From the NCBI RefSeq assembly GCF_013410115.1, contig NZ_JACCCV010000002.1:992001-1056000 (forward strand): a stretch of 64,000 nucleotides of DNA. The letters run 5' to 3'. Origin of the DNA: Tunturiibacter gelidiferens. GTDB lineage: Bacteria; Acidobacteriota; Terriglobia; Terriglobales; Acidobacteriaceae. The number at the start of each line of letters is the position of its first letter. Position 1 is the stretch's first letter. The notes beneath the pieces are model-generated. The model was given only the letters and a program-made list of their open reading frames with translations, was not told the DNA's origin and searched no databases. Positions 42,962-54,597 of this stretch are shown here, piece after piece. The position numbers were made by a program, and so were the translations under genes.

Positions 42962-43981
42962 ATGGTGGTCGAGGCTCGCAGGTTTCTGGTTTTGCTCCTA
43001 GTGGTGGGTTCGATGGGTTTGTCCGAAGCGATTGCTCTGACCCTTCCGGGCCAGGCAAACACAGTTGCGCCGCCCTCGGCTCAGGAGCCTGCACAAAGTG
43101 TCGCTCCTTCTGCTCCTATCACCCCTTCTGCTCCTACTACCTCTGCTCCGGCAAAGGAGGACGGGAAGGCTGCGGAACGATCGCTGCCGGATATTGCTGC
43201 TCTCATGAACGACGTAGAGACGAATCAGAGAGCCGCAGAGGCGATCGAGAAGGACTATTTGTATCGGTCGCTGGTGACGGAACAACGACTGGATTCGCGT
43301 GGCGGACTAAAGAAGACCGAGACAATGGAGTATGAGGTCTTTTGGGCGAATGGAGTGCCGGTGGGCCGGCTGGTAAAGAAGGATGGGCGAGAGCTAAGCC
43401 CGGACGAACAGAAGAAAGAGAATGAACGGATTGATAAGGACTCCGAGAAGGCCAAGGAGAGACGACAGAAGGCCGATAAGGAGGGGAAGGAGTCCGATGC
43501 GCGCGGGCACGATTTGATGACGGCCTCGCGAGCGCTGGAGTTGGGAAGCTTTACCAGTCCGCGACGAGTGCAGTTGAATGGCAGGGACACGATTGTGGCG
43601 GACTATGCAGGCGATCCGAAGGCCAAGACACGAACCAGATTCGAGGAGGTGGTTCGAGACATGATGGGCACGGTGTGGGTCGATGAACAGGACCGCGTGC
43701 TGGTAAAGGCCGAAGGACACTTTGTGAATAACTTCAAGATCGGTGGCGGGCTGGTGGCGAATATTCAGAAGGGGACAAACTTCTCAATGGAGCAGAGAAA
43801 GGTTAATGGCGAGGTATGGTTGCCGGCGAGATTCGAAGGCCAGGGGTCTGCTCGAGCCTTGCTGTTTTTGGGCTTCAACGGACACATTGAAGCGGTCGAA
43901 TCGGACTATCGGAAGTTCAAGGCAACTTCGACGATAGTACCGGTGGAGAGTTCCGTTGAGCCGGAGGCGATACCGAAGTGA
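42962..43981 (+). CDS. Secreted protein of unknown function, charged coiled region plus beta domain
   Basis: The 339-residue protein has a signal peptide (RRFLVLLLVVGSMGLSEAIA), a Pro/Ala/Ser-rich linker (residues 33-75), a central domain with a long Lys/Glu-rich helix (residues 150-185, probably coiled coil), and a C-terminal beta-rich domain (VRDMMGTVWVDEQDRVLVKA, then VWLPARFEGQGSARALLFLG) recalling the half-barrel of LolA/LolB-like or outer-membrane-lipoprotein-sorting proteins. I do not recognise a named family. It is transcribed alone, divergent from sucA. Confidence 0.7.
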   Translation: MVVEARRFLVLLLVVGSMGLSEAIALTLPGQANTVAPPSAQEPAQSVAPSAPITPSAPTTSAPAKEDGKAAERSLPDIAALMNDVETNQRAAEAIEKDYLYRSLVTEQRLDSRGGLKKTETMEYEVFWANGVPVGRLVKKDGRELSPDEQKKENERIDKDSEKAKERRQKADKEGKESDARGHDLMTASRALELGSFTSPRRVQLNGRDTIVADYAGDPKAKTRTRFEEVVRDMMGTVWVDEQDRVLVKAEGHFVNNFKIGGGLVANIQKGTNFSMEQRKVNGEVWLPARFEGQGSARALLFLGFNGHIEAVESDYRKFKATSTIVPVESSVEPEAIPK

Positions 43982-44054
43982 TCGTCAGGCGTGAGCGGAG
44001 ACTACACCAGCTCTCCGGGGGAAGATGATGGATGGTTTGCGGCAAAACATAGCG

Positions 44055-44093
44055 AAAAACGCGCAAAGGGATAGCCGAGGCCATCCCTTTCGC
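44055..44093 (-). terminator. Terminator of cspA
   Basis: AAAGGGAT (44065-44072) pairs with ATCCCTTT (44083-44090), with extra GCG/CGC pairing outside. On the minus strand the stem is followed by GCGTTTTTCGC. It lies about 40 nt past the cspA stop. Confidence 0.6.
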
Positions 44094-44129
44094 AAAACTT
44101 GGTTGTCGCTGTAGTCGTAGTGCTAAAGA

Positions 44130-44330
44130 CTAGAGAGGCTGAACGTCAGACGCCTGCCAACCCTTAGGTCCCTTTACCACGTTGAACTGTACAGCCTGGC
44201 CCTCTTGAAGGCTCTTGAAACCGTTCGAATTGATCGCCGAGTAGTGTACGAATACGTCCTCGCCGTTCTGACGGCTGATAAAGCCAAACCCCTTGGCATC
44301 GTTAAACCACTTCACTGTTCCCTGTTCCAT
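44130..44330 (-). CDS. cspA: Cold shock domain protein (CspA family)
   Basis: The 66-residue protein is a single cold shock domain with RNP1 KGFGFI and RNP2 VFVHYSAI motifs. It binds single-stranded RNA or DNA as an RNA chaperone. A 263-nt AT-rich, gene-free leader precedes it, as expected for cold-shock mRNAs with structured 5' untranslated regions. The leader contains dyads TCGTAC-A-GTACGA (44383-44395) and TTGCAC-N8-GTGCAA (44486-44505). Confidence 0.95.
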   Translation of the reverse strand: MEQGTVKWFNDAKGFGFISRQNGEDVFVHYSAINSNGFKSLQEGQAVQFNVVKGPKGWQASDVQPL

Positions 44331-44593
44331 GTTCGCTATTTCCTTATTGCTATTGAATTTGCCGCTAGATCCAAATCGGGGTTCGTACAGTACGAGCTTT
44401 GCAGAAATCCAATCTGTTTCAAACGATGTGTGAAGGTTAGCACAGTTGCCAAGTTTTTTTTACTTATTCTCCTAAATAGTTATGGTTGCACTATTTATGG
44501 TGCAAAAAATGTGAATATTTCGGCTTGTTAGAGGATATCGGGGTTGGATGGATTCGACAAACGTGCATCGACAATGTTAGATATCACGCAGCG

Positions 44594-45391
44594 TTACGCT
44601 TTGAGGTGAGTTCGGACGATCTCCTCGGCCTGATTCAAGACCTCGTCAAGGGTCATAGAGGTCGAGTCCAGGATCACTGCATCGGCGGCGGCCCTAAGGG
44701 GGGATTCGGCCCTATTGCGATCACGGTAGTCGCGGTCTTTCAGCTCGCGGAGGACGGCTTCTTCGGAGAGGCGCTGCTGCTCTGCCGTGACGGGATCGGG
44801 AGCTTGGCGCGCGGAGTTCTGCCTGACAGTAGGTCCAACGGAATCGGACCCGGGCGCGGCCTGGCGATAACGGCGGCTGCCCCGAACCTCGGGGGCCGCG
44901 TCGAGGAAGATTTTGACTTCAGCGTCCGGAAAGACAGCCGTGCCGATGTCGCGGCCTTCCATGACGACCCCACCAGCTTCTCCTAGCGCACGCTGCTGCT
45001 GGACCATCCAGGCGCGAAGTTGAGGGTGGACAGAGATTTTGGAGGCGGCGTTGGTGACGTCGGTTTCGCGAATGCGGCGGGAGACGTCCATGCCGTCGAG
45101 CAGGACACGGTTGCCTTCGAGTTGGGGCTCTAGGGTGATGCGGGTGTGGGCGGCGAGTTCCATGAGTGGCGCTTCTTCATCGAAGTCGTAGTCGTTCTCG
45201 ATGGCTTTGAGGGCGAGAGCGCGGTACATGGCGCCGGTCTCAAGGTTGAGGAATCCGAAGCGGCGGGCGAGATGGGCGGCTAGGGTGCTTTTTCCGGCGC
45301 CAGCAGGCCCGTCGATGGCGATGACGGGACGCTGGCGCTTTTTGGTTTCAGGCTGCGTTGCGGGTGCGGAGTCCTCGTGCGGCTGCGTCAT
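44594..45391 (-). CDS. cmk: Cytidylate kinase
   Basis: The 265-residue enzyme phosphorylates CMP and dCMP. It has the P-loop IDGPAGAGKSTLA, the GFLNLETGAMYRALA substrate region, and MEGRDIGTAVFPDAEVKIFL. Compared with typical enzymes (about 225 residues) it has an N-terminal extension of about 20 residues and an insertion (SDSVGPTVRQNSARQAPDPV) in the lid region before LRELKDRDYRDRNR. It starts 5 nt after the stop of the FG-rich protein gene, so the two are cotranscribed. Confidence 0.93.
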   Translation of the reverse strand: MTQPHEDSAPATQPETKKRQRPVIAIDGPAGAGKSTLAAHLARRFGFLNLETGAMYRALALKAIENDYDFDEEAPLMELAAHTRITLEPQLEGNRVLLDGMDVSRRIRETDVTNAASKISVHPQLRAWMVQQQRALGEAGGVVMEGRDIGTAVFPDAEVKIFLDAAPEVRGSRRYRQAAPGSDSVGPTVRQNSARQAPDPVTAEQQRLSEEAVLRELKDRDYRDRNRAESPLRAAADAVILDSTSMTLDEVLNQAEEIVRTHLKA

Positions 45392-45396
45392 CCGGC

Positions 45397-47616
45397 TTAC
45401 TCCCCTTCCTCACGTTTGAATTTGCGGGCGGGAGGCCTGTTGCCGAAGGGCTTGTTGTTGCCCTTGAACTTGTCGAACGTGCTGGCGGGTTTGCCGGCTC
45501 CGGTGGTGGCGGATTTGCTGTACGGTTTCTTGCCGGCGAAGCTGCCAGTAGTTGATTTGCCGGCGAAGCCGCCGCTGGATTTGCTGTACGGCTTTTTTGC
45601 GCCAAAGCTGCTGGCGGTTTTGCTGTACGGCTTTTTCTCGCCGAAGCTGCCGCTGGATTTGCCTTCGAAGGCGCCCTTGGGACGTGGGGTGCGAGGCGCG
45701 TCGAACTTGCGGAAGGGGGGACCGTCGGGACGTGCTGCACGGCCCTCTGTGCGGCGGGGTCGGTCTTCGGAGTCGCGAGAGAAGTTTTTGCGTGGGGCGA
45801 AGCCGTTGGTGCGGTCGCCGCCGTCGTAGCTGCGTTGCGGGCGAGCAGAGAAGCTGCCCGGTTTACGGGGTCCACCGAAGCTGGGCTTGGCTGACCTGTC
45901 GCCGAAGGTTCGACGGGCAGGGCGGCTTTCTCCAGCGTCTGCGTCGGGACGAGGTGCAAAGTCGCGGCGTGGGGGGCGAGAGTCGCCGTAGTCGCGGCGG
46001 GGCGGACGGGAGTTGCTGCTGTCGCGCCCGAAGCTTGGCTTGCCTGCGAAGCCTTCACGCTTGCGCCCGAAGGTGCCTGACTTGGAGAAGGTCTTGCGCG
46101 GACGGTCGCTGTCTCCTACTGGGGCATCGGTGTGTGGGCGCGGTGTGTATTCACGGCGCGGCGGGCGACTGTCGCCAGAGTCTTCACTGCGGCGGAAGCT
46201 GGAGCGGTCCCCCCCGACAGAGGGACGATCGGTGCCAAAGCGGGCCTTGCTGCCGAACGCCGGCTTGTTGCCAAAGCTTGGGCGGCTGCCGAAGGACGGC
46301 TTCGATCCAAAAGAGGGCTTTGAGCCGAATGGTTTCGAGCCGAAGGAGGGTCGCTTCCCCGCTCGATCGGAGCTCGGCTTGCGGTCATAAGTGCGAGGGG
46401 CGCGGGGGGCTTCGGCGCTGTCGCCTTCGTTCGAGATGTCTGAGGCGGATGCGGCTGCGAGGCGGTCGGCCTTCTCTTCTTGCCAGGGTTTGGTGAAGCT
46501 GGGGCGGTCGGGCCGGTTGGATTCGCGGGTGAAGGGCCGGCGCTCGCGCGGGGAAGGAGTGGATTCGGAGCTGCGACCAGGTTTGGTTACAAATCCTGTC
46601 CCGACCTTGCGGGGCTTGGGGATGAACTTCTTGATCCGGCCAGTTTCCTCGGAGGATTCTGCGTTGTCGCCTTCGGTAGTGACGACAATAGAGTCGATGT
46701 CGTCGGGTGCGGGAGCTGCGATTGCGAGGAAGGTGGGGAGTTCGCCGGCGACGTGGAGGACTGTGCGGCCCTCTACGGCGATGGTCTCCAGCTGGCGCGC
46801 GGAGATGAGCGCGTGGATAACGTCGCGGATGCGCGAGCGGGCTGCGATAGGCGAGAGGAAGGTCTCGATGTCTTCTTCAGAGGCGACGATGGCCTGGCCC
46901 AGATAGAGAGAGATGAGGGCCGAGAGGGCCGAGGGTTGTCCTGCGTTGGCACCGGCTTTAATCTGCTTGGTGAATCGGGCGGTCGTGAGCTCCCAGAGGG
47001 TGGCGGCTCCGTCAGGCTGGGGAACGGGGATGACGCGGAGGTGCTGCCAGAGCTCGGTGAGCGAGCGGAGGACGGCGGTCTCGGTGACCTCTTTGCCAAG
47101 CTGAGTGGTGAGATCATAGGAGCTCATGCCGGTGGAGTGGTTTTTCGCGCGTTCCGCGAGAAGGGTGTATGCGTTGAGGGCGAGGGGGGAGACCTTGGTG
47201 GCGCCGCTGGTGGCGGGTGGCTGCTTCCAAGCTTTGTCGCCCCGCAGGGTGAAGATGTAGGGGAAGGCGAGCGGAGAGACGATGAAGTCTGGCGTTTCGC
47301 TGCCGGTGCCGTTGGGGGAACCAAGTAGATTGAGGGGAATCGCACCGCCGTCGAGGACGAGACGGGAGAGGAGGCTGCGGGACTGGTCGGTGTCGGCAAG
47401 AGTAGGAGCGGCGTTGGCGGTCCCGAGGATGGCTTCGACGAACGAGGGCGCGGGCGCGGGAAGCTGAGCTGCGCGAGGTGTGAAGAAGACCAGGCCTGTG
47501 GTGTTGAGCCAATCGCGGAGCATGTTGATGGTGAGGATGGGATCGGCGTTGTGATGCCAATGCGCGAGGCGGGCGGCGGCGAGCTGGTCAGCCGTGGGAG
47601 TGCTTAGGTTACTCAA
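45397..47616 (-). CDS. Winged-helix-like protein with long basic FG-repeat disordered tail
   Basis: A TTG start at 47616 has a strong AGGAAGG ribosome site 6 nt upstream and is preferred to an unsupported GTG at 47649. The 739-residue protein has an alpha-helical N-terminal part of about 320 residues ([40 protein letters not shown]) that could be winged-helix modules. The remaining 400 residues are low complexity, rich in Arg, Lys, Ser, Gly, Pro and Phe. They include near-perfect [20 protein letters not shown] repeats and many RPPRR and KPYSK units. Such tails bind RNA or drive condensation in other proteins. I do not recognise the family. It is cotranscribed with cmk, 5 nt downstream. Confidence 0.7.
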   Translation of the reverse strand: MSNLSTPTADQLAAARLAHWHHNADPILTINMLRDWLNTTGLVFFTPRAAQLPAPAPSFVEAILGTANAAPTLADTDQSRSLLSRLVLDGGAIPLNLLGSPNGTGSETPDFIVSPLAFPYIFTLRGDKAWKQPPATSGATKVSPLALNAYTLLAERAKNHSTGMSSYDLTTQLGKEVTETAVLRSLTELWQHLRVIPVPQPDGAATLWELTTARFTKQIKAGANAGQPSALSALISLYLGQAIVASEEDIETFLSPIAARSRIRDVIHALISARQLETIAVEGRTVLHVAGELPTFLAIAAPAPDDIDSIVVTTEGDNAESSEETGRIKKFIPKPRKVGTGFVTKPGRSSESTPSPRERRPFTRESNRPDRPSFTKPWQEEKADRLAAASASDISNEGDSAEAPRAPRTYDRKPSSDRAGKRPSFGSKPFGSKPSFGSKPSFGSRPSFGNKPAFGSKARFGTDRPSVGGDRSSFRRSEDSGDSRPPRREYTPRPHTDAPVGDSDRPRKTFSKSGTFGRKREGFAGKPSFGRDSSNSRPPRRDYGDSRPPRRDFAPRPDADAGESRPARRTFGDRSAKPSFGGPRKPGSFSARPQRSYDGGDRTNGFAPRKNFSRDSEDRPRRTEGRAARPDGPPFRKFDAPRTPRPKGAFEGKSSGSFGEKKPYSKTASSFGAKKPYSKSSGGFAGKSTTGSFAGKKPYSKSATTGAGKPASTFDKFKGNNKPFGNRPPARKFKREEGE

Positions 47617-47877
47617 GGTGTTGCCTTCCTGCTGGGCGATGATCCGCACTCCAGCAATCTTCGGCCTGGGCCGAAGGACGGTCTTCGATTCAAAAGGAGC
47701 GGCGCGCGACTAAAGTTCGGTCAAGTGTCTGCTGCGCGTTATTACAAGAATACCGCAAAGTTGGACGGTTTGCCGGATAGAGCCCTCTAAGAAGTAGCTC
47801 TCCGTTTGACGTTCAAGGGAGGTCATCATCGATTCTTTTGAATTTGTGCTTGTTTGCGAGAATTGTTAGCAAGGGTT

Positions 47878-47897
47878 AGGCGTGCAGATGCACGCCT
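47878..47897 (-). terminator. Hairpin downstream of the PEP-CTERM gene
   Basis: AGGCGTGC-ATCT-GCACGCCT (minus strand) is a perfect 8-bp stem with a tetraloop, 21 nt past the PEP-CTERM stop. It lacks a T-run, so its role as terminator is uncertain. Confidence 0.5.
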
Positions 47898-47918
47898 CCG
47901 AGAGCTTCGTTGAAGGAA

Positions 47919-48580
47919 TCAGGCGGATCGCACGCGGCGGCGGATAAGTTCAGAGAGCCCCGCGATGCCGGTTGCGAGCAGGGCCAGGGTTGAGGGCTCA
48001 GGAACGGACGAGCTGTCGGGGGTGACCACGGTGGAGGTCGTGTAGTCTTCGCTCGCGGCGGTCAGTATCAAGGTTCCGCCGGAGGTAGAGGCGCTGAGAG
48101 GGCAATCGCTCGCAGGAAAGTCCGACAGACAGTTCTGGAGATTGAGATCTGTTGTATCAAGCGGAAAGGTGAGATGGCCATTGGGGTCACCGCCGTCGGC
48201 TATCGAGACATGTGTCAGGGGACCGCCCGGGTAGAAGATGTCTATGAAATTGTCGCCGCTGTTCGCGAGGAAGATCCCGAGACCGGCCACGGTGAGGGTC
48301 GTTACCAGAGTAGTGGTTGTTTCAGGGTCAGTGAAGGTGGAGAGTATGTACTCGCCTGGACCCAGAGAACCAAGGCAACTGTTCGCAGCGACGCAGGCCA
48401 AGAGTTGCTGACTCGCAAATGTGCCGGTGAAGGTTACAAGCTCGTTGGTGAAGATTGACTTCCGAGGGTGCCGCTAGCCAGCTCCGAGATGGAGACGCTG
48501 ATGGTGTCTGCTTTTGCAAGGTTTGCGCCTAGTAGAAAGGCGGAAGCGAGGACCAGAAACGAACGGAACGAAGAACGCAT
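47919..48580 (-). pseudogene. PEP-CTERM exported protein interrupted by a frameshift
   Basis: The ATG at 48580 follows GGAGGT and starts a signal peptide (MRSSFRSFLVLASAFLLGAN LAKADT). That frame stops soon after ELASGTLGSQSS. In another frame the protein continues with FTNELVTFTGTFASQQLLAC, VAANSCLGSLGPGEYILSTF and ends with the anchor VPEPSTLALLATGIAGLSEL then IRRRVR. Total length is 2 modulo 3, so one base has been lost (or two gained) near 48440-48460. The region has no long homopolymer. Intact it would be about 220 residues. The next gene upstream, pstS, is also frameshifted. Confidence 0.78.
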
Positions 48581-48813
48581 AAGACCTCCGAGGATGCGTA
48601 CTGTCTTCCAACTGCAAAATCTGTTTGTCGATCTAACTGCTATAGCACCGTAGCTTACCCGGTTTGGAAAGGAGGCGGAAGTGGTAAACGAGCAATTCTT
48701 GCGATTTTTTATTTGCAACAAGAGCGCCGGAGAGTAAGCTGCGCCATCTTTGCTGAAGAAGCGCGCCCTCGACTTGTCCCCGGTAGAAGCTACAAAGTGG
48801 GTCAATTGAAGTT

Positions 48814-49915
48814 TTACGGGATAGGCTGGCCCGCAGCAGTCATCTGTTGGAGCTGCTGACGGTCATAAGTTTTGACGCCATCGGGAAGTGGTGCGTAGTT
48901 GAGCGTGGCCGCCGCGGCCTGTCCGTCGGTAATGACGTACTGGATGAAGTTTCGAAGGGCCGTTCGTTTGGCGACATCTGGGCCGTCCTTCGGGATGATG
49001 AGGAAGGTGAGGGTCGAAATCGGGTTAGGCGTCTGGCGCGGAGACTGGGGCGTTCACAATCGGAGTGCGTGGATCTTTTGAGAGTTGATCGGTGAAGGCT
49101 GCGATAGCGGCGGTGGTACTGGACGTATCCGGCAGGATGTACTTGCCGGCGAGATTCTTAACCGAGGCGACGGGTAGTTTGTTCTGCTGCGCGAAAGTCA
49201 GTTCGACATATCCGATGGCTCCAGGAGTTTGACGGACCTGCCCAGTGACTCCCTCACTTCCCTTTCCACCCATGCCAACGGGCCAGTCGACGGAGTTGCC
49301 CTTGCCAACCTTCTGCTGCCACTCTGGACTGACGGACGAGAGATAGGTGGTGAAAGCATTCGTGGTGCCGCTGCCATCGGTGCGGTGGGCGACGAGAATC
49401 TTCATGTTGGGCAGAGCAACACCTGGGTTGTCTTTTACCAGGATCGGGTCATGCCATGAGGTGATCTTGCCGAGGAAGATCCCCGCGACGGCATCGGGAG
49501 AGAGCTGGATCGGCTTGCTGAGGCCGGGTAGCGAGTAGGTGATGCAAACCGGGCCTGCAGATTCGGGGATCTGGATTACAGGTTTCATGCCACTGAGTTG
49601 ATCATCATTGAGCGCGGCATCGGAGGCTCCGAAGTCTACTGTGCCGTTTTTGACCTGCTGAACGCCACCCCCAGAGCCGATGGATTGATAGTTGATGCGC
49701 ACACTGGAGTGTGCGTTGGAGAAGGCCGAAGTCCATTGGGACATTACTGGATAGACGAAGGTGCTTCCGGCGCCATTTAGATTGACACTCTGAGCTTCGC
49801 TGCCACCAGAGCTTGATTTGCAGCCCACTAGGGAGACAAAAAAAAGGGTGGACGCAAAACAAAGAACATGGGCTGCTCGGAGAGGGACGCGGAAGCTATC
49901 GATAGATTTGCGCAA
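48814..49915 (-). pseudogene. pstS: Phosphate-binding lipoprotein PstS, frameshifted by one base
   Basis: A TTG start follows GGGAG. The lipobox is FVSLVGC, and the PstS signatures are NLNGAGSTFVYPVMSQW, the phosphate loop SIGSGGGVQQV and RTDGSGTTNAFTTYL. The frame stops after APVSAPDA at 49025. Removing one A from the sequence GCCTAACCCG restores DAYPISTLTFLIIPKDGPDV and a normal C-terminus ending MTAAGQPIP at 48814. Total length is 1 modulo 3, consistent with one inserted base. Intact it would be about 366 residues and would deliver phosphate to PstCAB, none of which is nearby. Confidence 0.85.
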
Positions 49916-50014
49916 AGTCTTCTCCCGTGAAGCGAAGATTTATCTTAGTTTTGTTGCACGACCACGGAGTGTTGGTTGCCGCCCAAACGACATATTCGCA
50001 GAGTCTTCACAGAG

Positions 50015-52072
50015 CTAGATGCGCTGGAAGGCCTTCGCAATGTCCTTATAGGAGTAGCGCAGAGCGATGGGCCGGCCGTGAGGACAAGCCGTGGGATGCT
50101 CGGTTTTTCCGAGTGACTCGAGCAGCCACTCGATCTTCGAGTGTTCAAGTGGCTGGTTGATCTTGATCGCAGCGTGGCAGGCGATAGAAGCCGCGATGCG
50201 GCGACGGCGGGCTTCCGAGTTCTCGGTTTGGCGATTGCGGTCGGGGACGGCCAGGATCTCTTCAAGCAGGTGTTCAAGCTCGAGGCCCTCGAGACCCACC
50301 GGTGCAGCTTTGACCGCCAGAGTGCGGGGGCCGAAGGGTTCTACTTCGAAGCCGTTGCGCTCCAACTCTTCGGCGATCTCGGCGAAGGTGATCATCTGCG
50401 CGGGGAGGAGGTCGATGAGCAGAGGCATGAGCAGACGCTGTCGCTGGATCTGTTCGGTGTCGCGATCGCGCAGAACTTTTTCGAATAGGATGCGCTCATG
50501 AGCCACGTGCTGATCGATGATCCAGAGGCCCTCTTCGTTGGTGGCGAGGATAAATGAGTCACGAAGCTGACCAAGCGGCTTGAGGGTGGAGAGGGCGGTG
50601 AGGGTGTCGGCTTGCTGCGGCGAGGCGGGGTCATATCCAGGCTCAGTTTCGATGGACTCGTAGCCCACGGGAATCGAATGTCCGGCGAAGGCGAAGCGGC
50701 CCGGAGACGGGGGCACGATCGGGGCAGCAAGTTGGAAGTTGGGAGACTTTACTGTCTCGGTCGAAGTTGGAACATCCCATTGCGCGGCTTCGGAGCCATT
50801 CGAAAAATAACGAGCACCTTCTTCTTCGACAGTCAGACGAGTAAGTGGATGGCCTTCGAATGTCGACGGTTGAAAGGTGGGGCCGAAGACTGGCTGGGGT
50901 ATGGCGTTGCTGCCGTCTGGAGGGCCGGGGAGCGGGCTTACGTCGATGAGCAGAGCGCTTGAAACACCGTGCGGACCATTCTGAAGAGCGGTGGCGAAGC
51001 TGGCTGCGGGACGGGCCTGGATGAGCGTGGTGCGAATGGTGTCGCGAACGAAGTCGTGCACGAAGCTTGGCTGGCGGAAACGGACCTCGGTCTTGGCTGG
51101 ATGAACGTTTACATCGACCTCTTGCGGCGGCATCTCGAGGTATAGGAGGACGACGGGGTAGGAGGTCGGAGGTAGGATGTTGCGGTAGGCCTCGGAGAGT
51201 GCGTGGAGGATAAGCTTGTCGCGGATGAGACGCTGATTGACGAAGACATAGATGGAGTTGCGATTGAGCTTTTGCAGTTCGGGCTTGGAGACGAAGCCAG
51301 TCAGGCGCAGGTAACCGGGGTCGGGTGCAACGTAGTCCTCATCGCGCTTCCATGGTGGGGGCTCGGGAAGGCCGGCGCGAGTGAAGTCAAGTTCGGCGGT
51401 GGTTGGGAGCATGTAGTGACTGGTGTCTTTGCCGAAGATCTGGAAGAGGCGGTCGGCGGCGTTGGCAACGGCGGGGGCGACAAGAAGAGCCTGCGTGGAG
51501 GAGTGAAGTTCGAAGTGTTTTGCGGGGTGGACGAGGGCATAGTGGGTGACGAGGGCGGCGATATGGGAGAGCTCGGTCTGCTCGGACTTGAGGAATTTGC
51601 GGCGAGCGGGGGTGTTGAAGAATAGATCGCGAAGGGTGATGGTGGTCCCAACTGGGAGACCGGCGTCTTCGACGCGGAGGATGTTGCCGCCGGCGATCTC
51701 TACGACGGTGCCTGAGGCCTCTTCGGCAACGCGGGTTTCCATTTTCAGGCGAGAGACACTGGCGATCGAAGGCAGGGCCTCGCCGCGAAAGCCTAAGGTT
51801 GCGATGGAGAGGAGGTCATCGGCACTGCGGAGCTTGGAGGTGGCGTGGCGCTCAAAGGCGAGGAGGGCGTCGTCGCGTACCATGCCGTGACCATTGTCGG
51901 TGATGCGGATCAACTTGCGCCCGCCGGCCTCGACCTCAATTCGGATGCGGGTGGCGTGGGCGTCAAGGGAGTTTTCGAGGAGTTCTTTGACGACGGATGC
52001 GGGTCGTTCGACAACTTCGCCGGCAGCGATCTGGTTCGCCACGAGGTCGGAGAGGATATGGATGCGGCCCAT
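50015..52072 (-). CDS. mutL: DNA mismatch repair protein MutL
   Basis: The start at 52072 (MGRIHILSDLVANQIAAGEV) is the canonical one. The 685-residue protein has the GHKL ATPase motifs (ENSLDAHATRIRIEV, ITDNGHGM, LGFRGEALPSI), a Pro/Ser-rich linker (about 350-480), and a C-terminal dimerisation domain. The latter carries the endonuclease motif as DQHVAHERILFE, where the usual Ala is Val, and a CPHGRP motif, so it is probably a nicking-type MutL. No mutS is present. The flanking genes are unrelated. Confidence 0.95.
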   Translation of the reverse strand: MGRIHILSDLVANQIAAGEVVERPASVVKELLENSLDAHATRIRIEVEAGGRKLIRITDNGHGMVRDDALLAFERHATSKLRSADDLLSIATLGFRGEALPSIASVSRLKMETRVAEEASGTVVEIAGGNILRVEDAGLPVGTTITLRDLFFNTPARRKFLKSEQTELSHIAALVTHYALVHPAKHFELHSSTQALLVAPAVANAADRLFQIFGKDTSHYMLPTTAELDFTRAGLPEPPPWKRDEDYVAPDPGYLRLTGFVSKPELQKLNRNSIYVFVNQRLIRDKLILHALSEAYRNILPPTSYPVVLLYLEMPPQEVDVNVHPAKTEVRFRQPSFVHDFVRDTIRTTLIQARPAASFATALQNGPHGVSSALLIDVSPLPGPPDGSNAIPQPVFGPTFQPSTFEGHPLTRLTVEEEGARYFSNGSEAAQWDVPTSTETVKSPNFQLAAPIVPPSPGRFAFAGHSIPVGYESIETEPGYDPASPQQADTLTALSTLKPLGQLRDSFILATNEEGLWIIDQHVAHERILFEKVLRDRDTEQIQRQRLLMPLLIDLLPAQMITFAEIAEELERNGFEVEPFGPRTLAVKAAPVGLEGLELEHLLEEILAVPDRNRQTENSEARRRRIAASIACHAAIKINQPLEHSKIEWLLESLGKTEHPTACPHGRPIALRYSYKDIAKAFQRI

Positions 52073-52360
52073 GAGATCGATTGTAGGGGATGGGTGCGCC
52101 TGCTGATTCACTCGGCCACAGCGGCAATTCGGCTGTAGAAGCGAACGCTTTCAGCTCATTGTGGGAAATAGATTCGCAGCTGTTGTCCAAATGGGTAAAT
52201 GAATACCACTTTCACATGCATTTGATTGCACTTTTTGGGGCAAAATACCACGCCGATGAGGGTTGGAAAGCGATTATGAACGAGTTTTCGCGTCTCGTGA
52301 TTGGCCATCAGAATGCAAGTACACGTTGCAAGTACTCGTCCTGCGACCTTTAGGAGCGTT

Positions 52361-52888
52361 ATGAAACATAGAACACTGGGACTCTGCATTCTGGCCTTGG
52401 TTACTCTCGCCACCACTTCTGCCGCGTTCGCCGATACCTTCGATTTCAGTTTTTCGGGCCCTCTCTTCTCTGGCTCCGGTACGTTTACCGCGACAGAAAG
52501 AGGCGCTTCAGATATCTATGACATTACGGGCGTTACGGGCACCGTCAAAGATTGGGCAGGATCTTCGAAGATCACTTCTCTGCAAGGGTTCGGTGACAAC
52601 AAACTTACCTACCCGGGAGTTGTCCCTGGATTCTTTTTGCCAACCAGCTTTTTTGATTCCAAAGGTTTGTCGTTCGGCCTCGCCGATGGAGACGTTATCG
52701 ATCTGAGCGCTACCTGGGGTATTGAGACAGCAACGATAGGAGGGCCGAAGGGACTGAGCCTTCCCGAATCCGACACTGTAGACGTAAGCAAGAATTCGCC
52801 GGTTCCCGAGCCCAGCAGCCTTGCGCTCTTTGGCACGGGTATCTTCGGTATCGCCGGTGCGATGCGCCTCAAATTACGCTTTGGTTGA
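52361..52888 (+). CDS. PEP-CTERM sorting domain protein
   Basis: The ATG at 52361 follows TAGGAG. The 175-residue protein has a signal peptide (MKHRTLGLCILALVTLATTS), a beta-rich domain (DFSFSGPLFSGSGTFTATER...VTGTVKDWAG) and the PEP-CTERM signal VPEPSSLALFGTGIFGIAGA followed by basic residues. The FSGxGTFTA pattern recurs in many exosortase-sorted proteins of this phylum. A strong terminator follows. Confidence 0.88.
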   Translation: MKHRTLGLCILALVTLATTSAAFADTFDFSFSGPLFSGSGTFTATERGASDIYDITGVTGTVKDWAGSSKITSLQGFGDNKLTYPGVVPGFFLPTSFFDSKGLSFGLADGDVIDLSATWGIETATIGGPKGLSLPESDTVDVSKNSPVPEPSSLALFGTGIFGIAGAMRLKLRFG

Positions 52889-52914
52889 TTCACTGCATTG
52901 CATCATGAGTCACG

Positions 52915-52952
52915 GAAGAGCCGCTTCGCAATATGAAGCGGCTCTTCTTTTT
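52915..52952 (+). terminator. Strong rho-independent terminator
   Basis: GAAGAGCCGCTTC and GAAGCGGCTCTTC form a perfect 13-bp stem with loop GCAATAT, followed by TTTTT. It ends the PEP-CTERM transcript before the convergent pyk gene. Confidence 0.92.
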
Positions 52953-52990
52953 ATGTAGAGGTAGGCGGCAGTCGAATGACTATCTACCGA

Positions 52991-54520
<1,530 letters not shown>

Positions 54521-54597
54521 GGGTCGCTTGAGGAGACTTTCTCACCATCGCGAAAGAATGATGGTATGACCAGTGAGTTTTAACTGCCGTGGCAATT

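Noticed and set aside
45397..46500. Tandem repeats suggesting a CRISPR array or satellite
   Set aside because: The periodicity follows codons for FGSKPS-type and RPPRR units of one protein. Spacing is irregular and there are no unique spacers of equal length.
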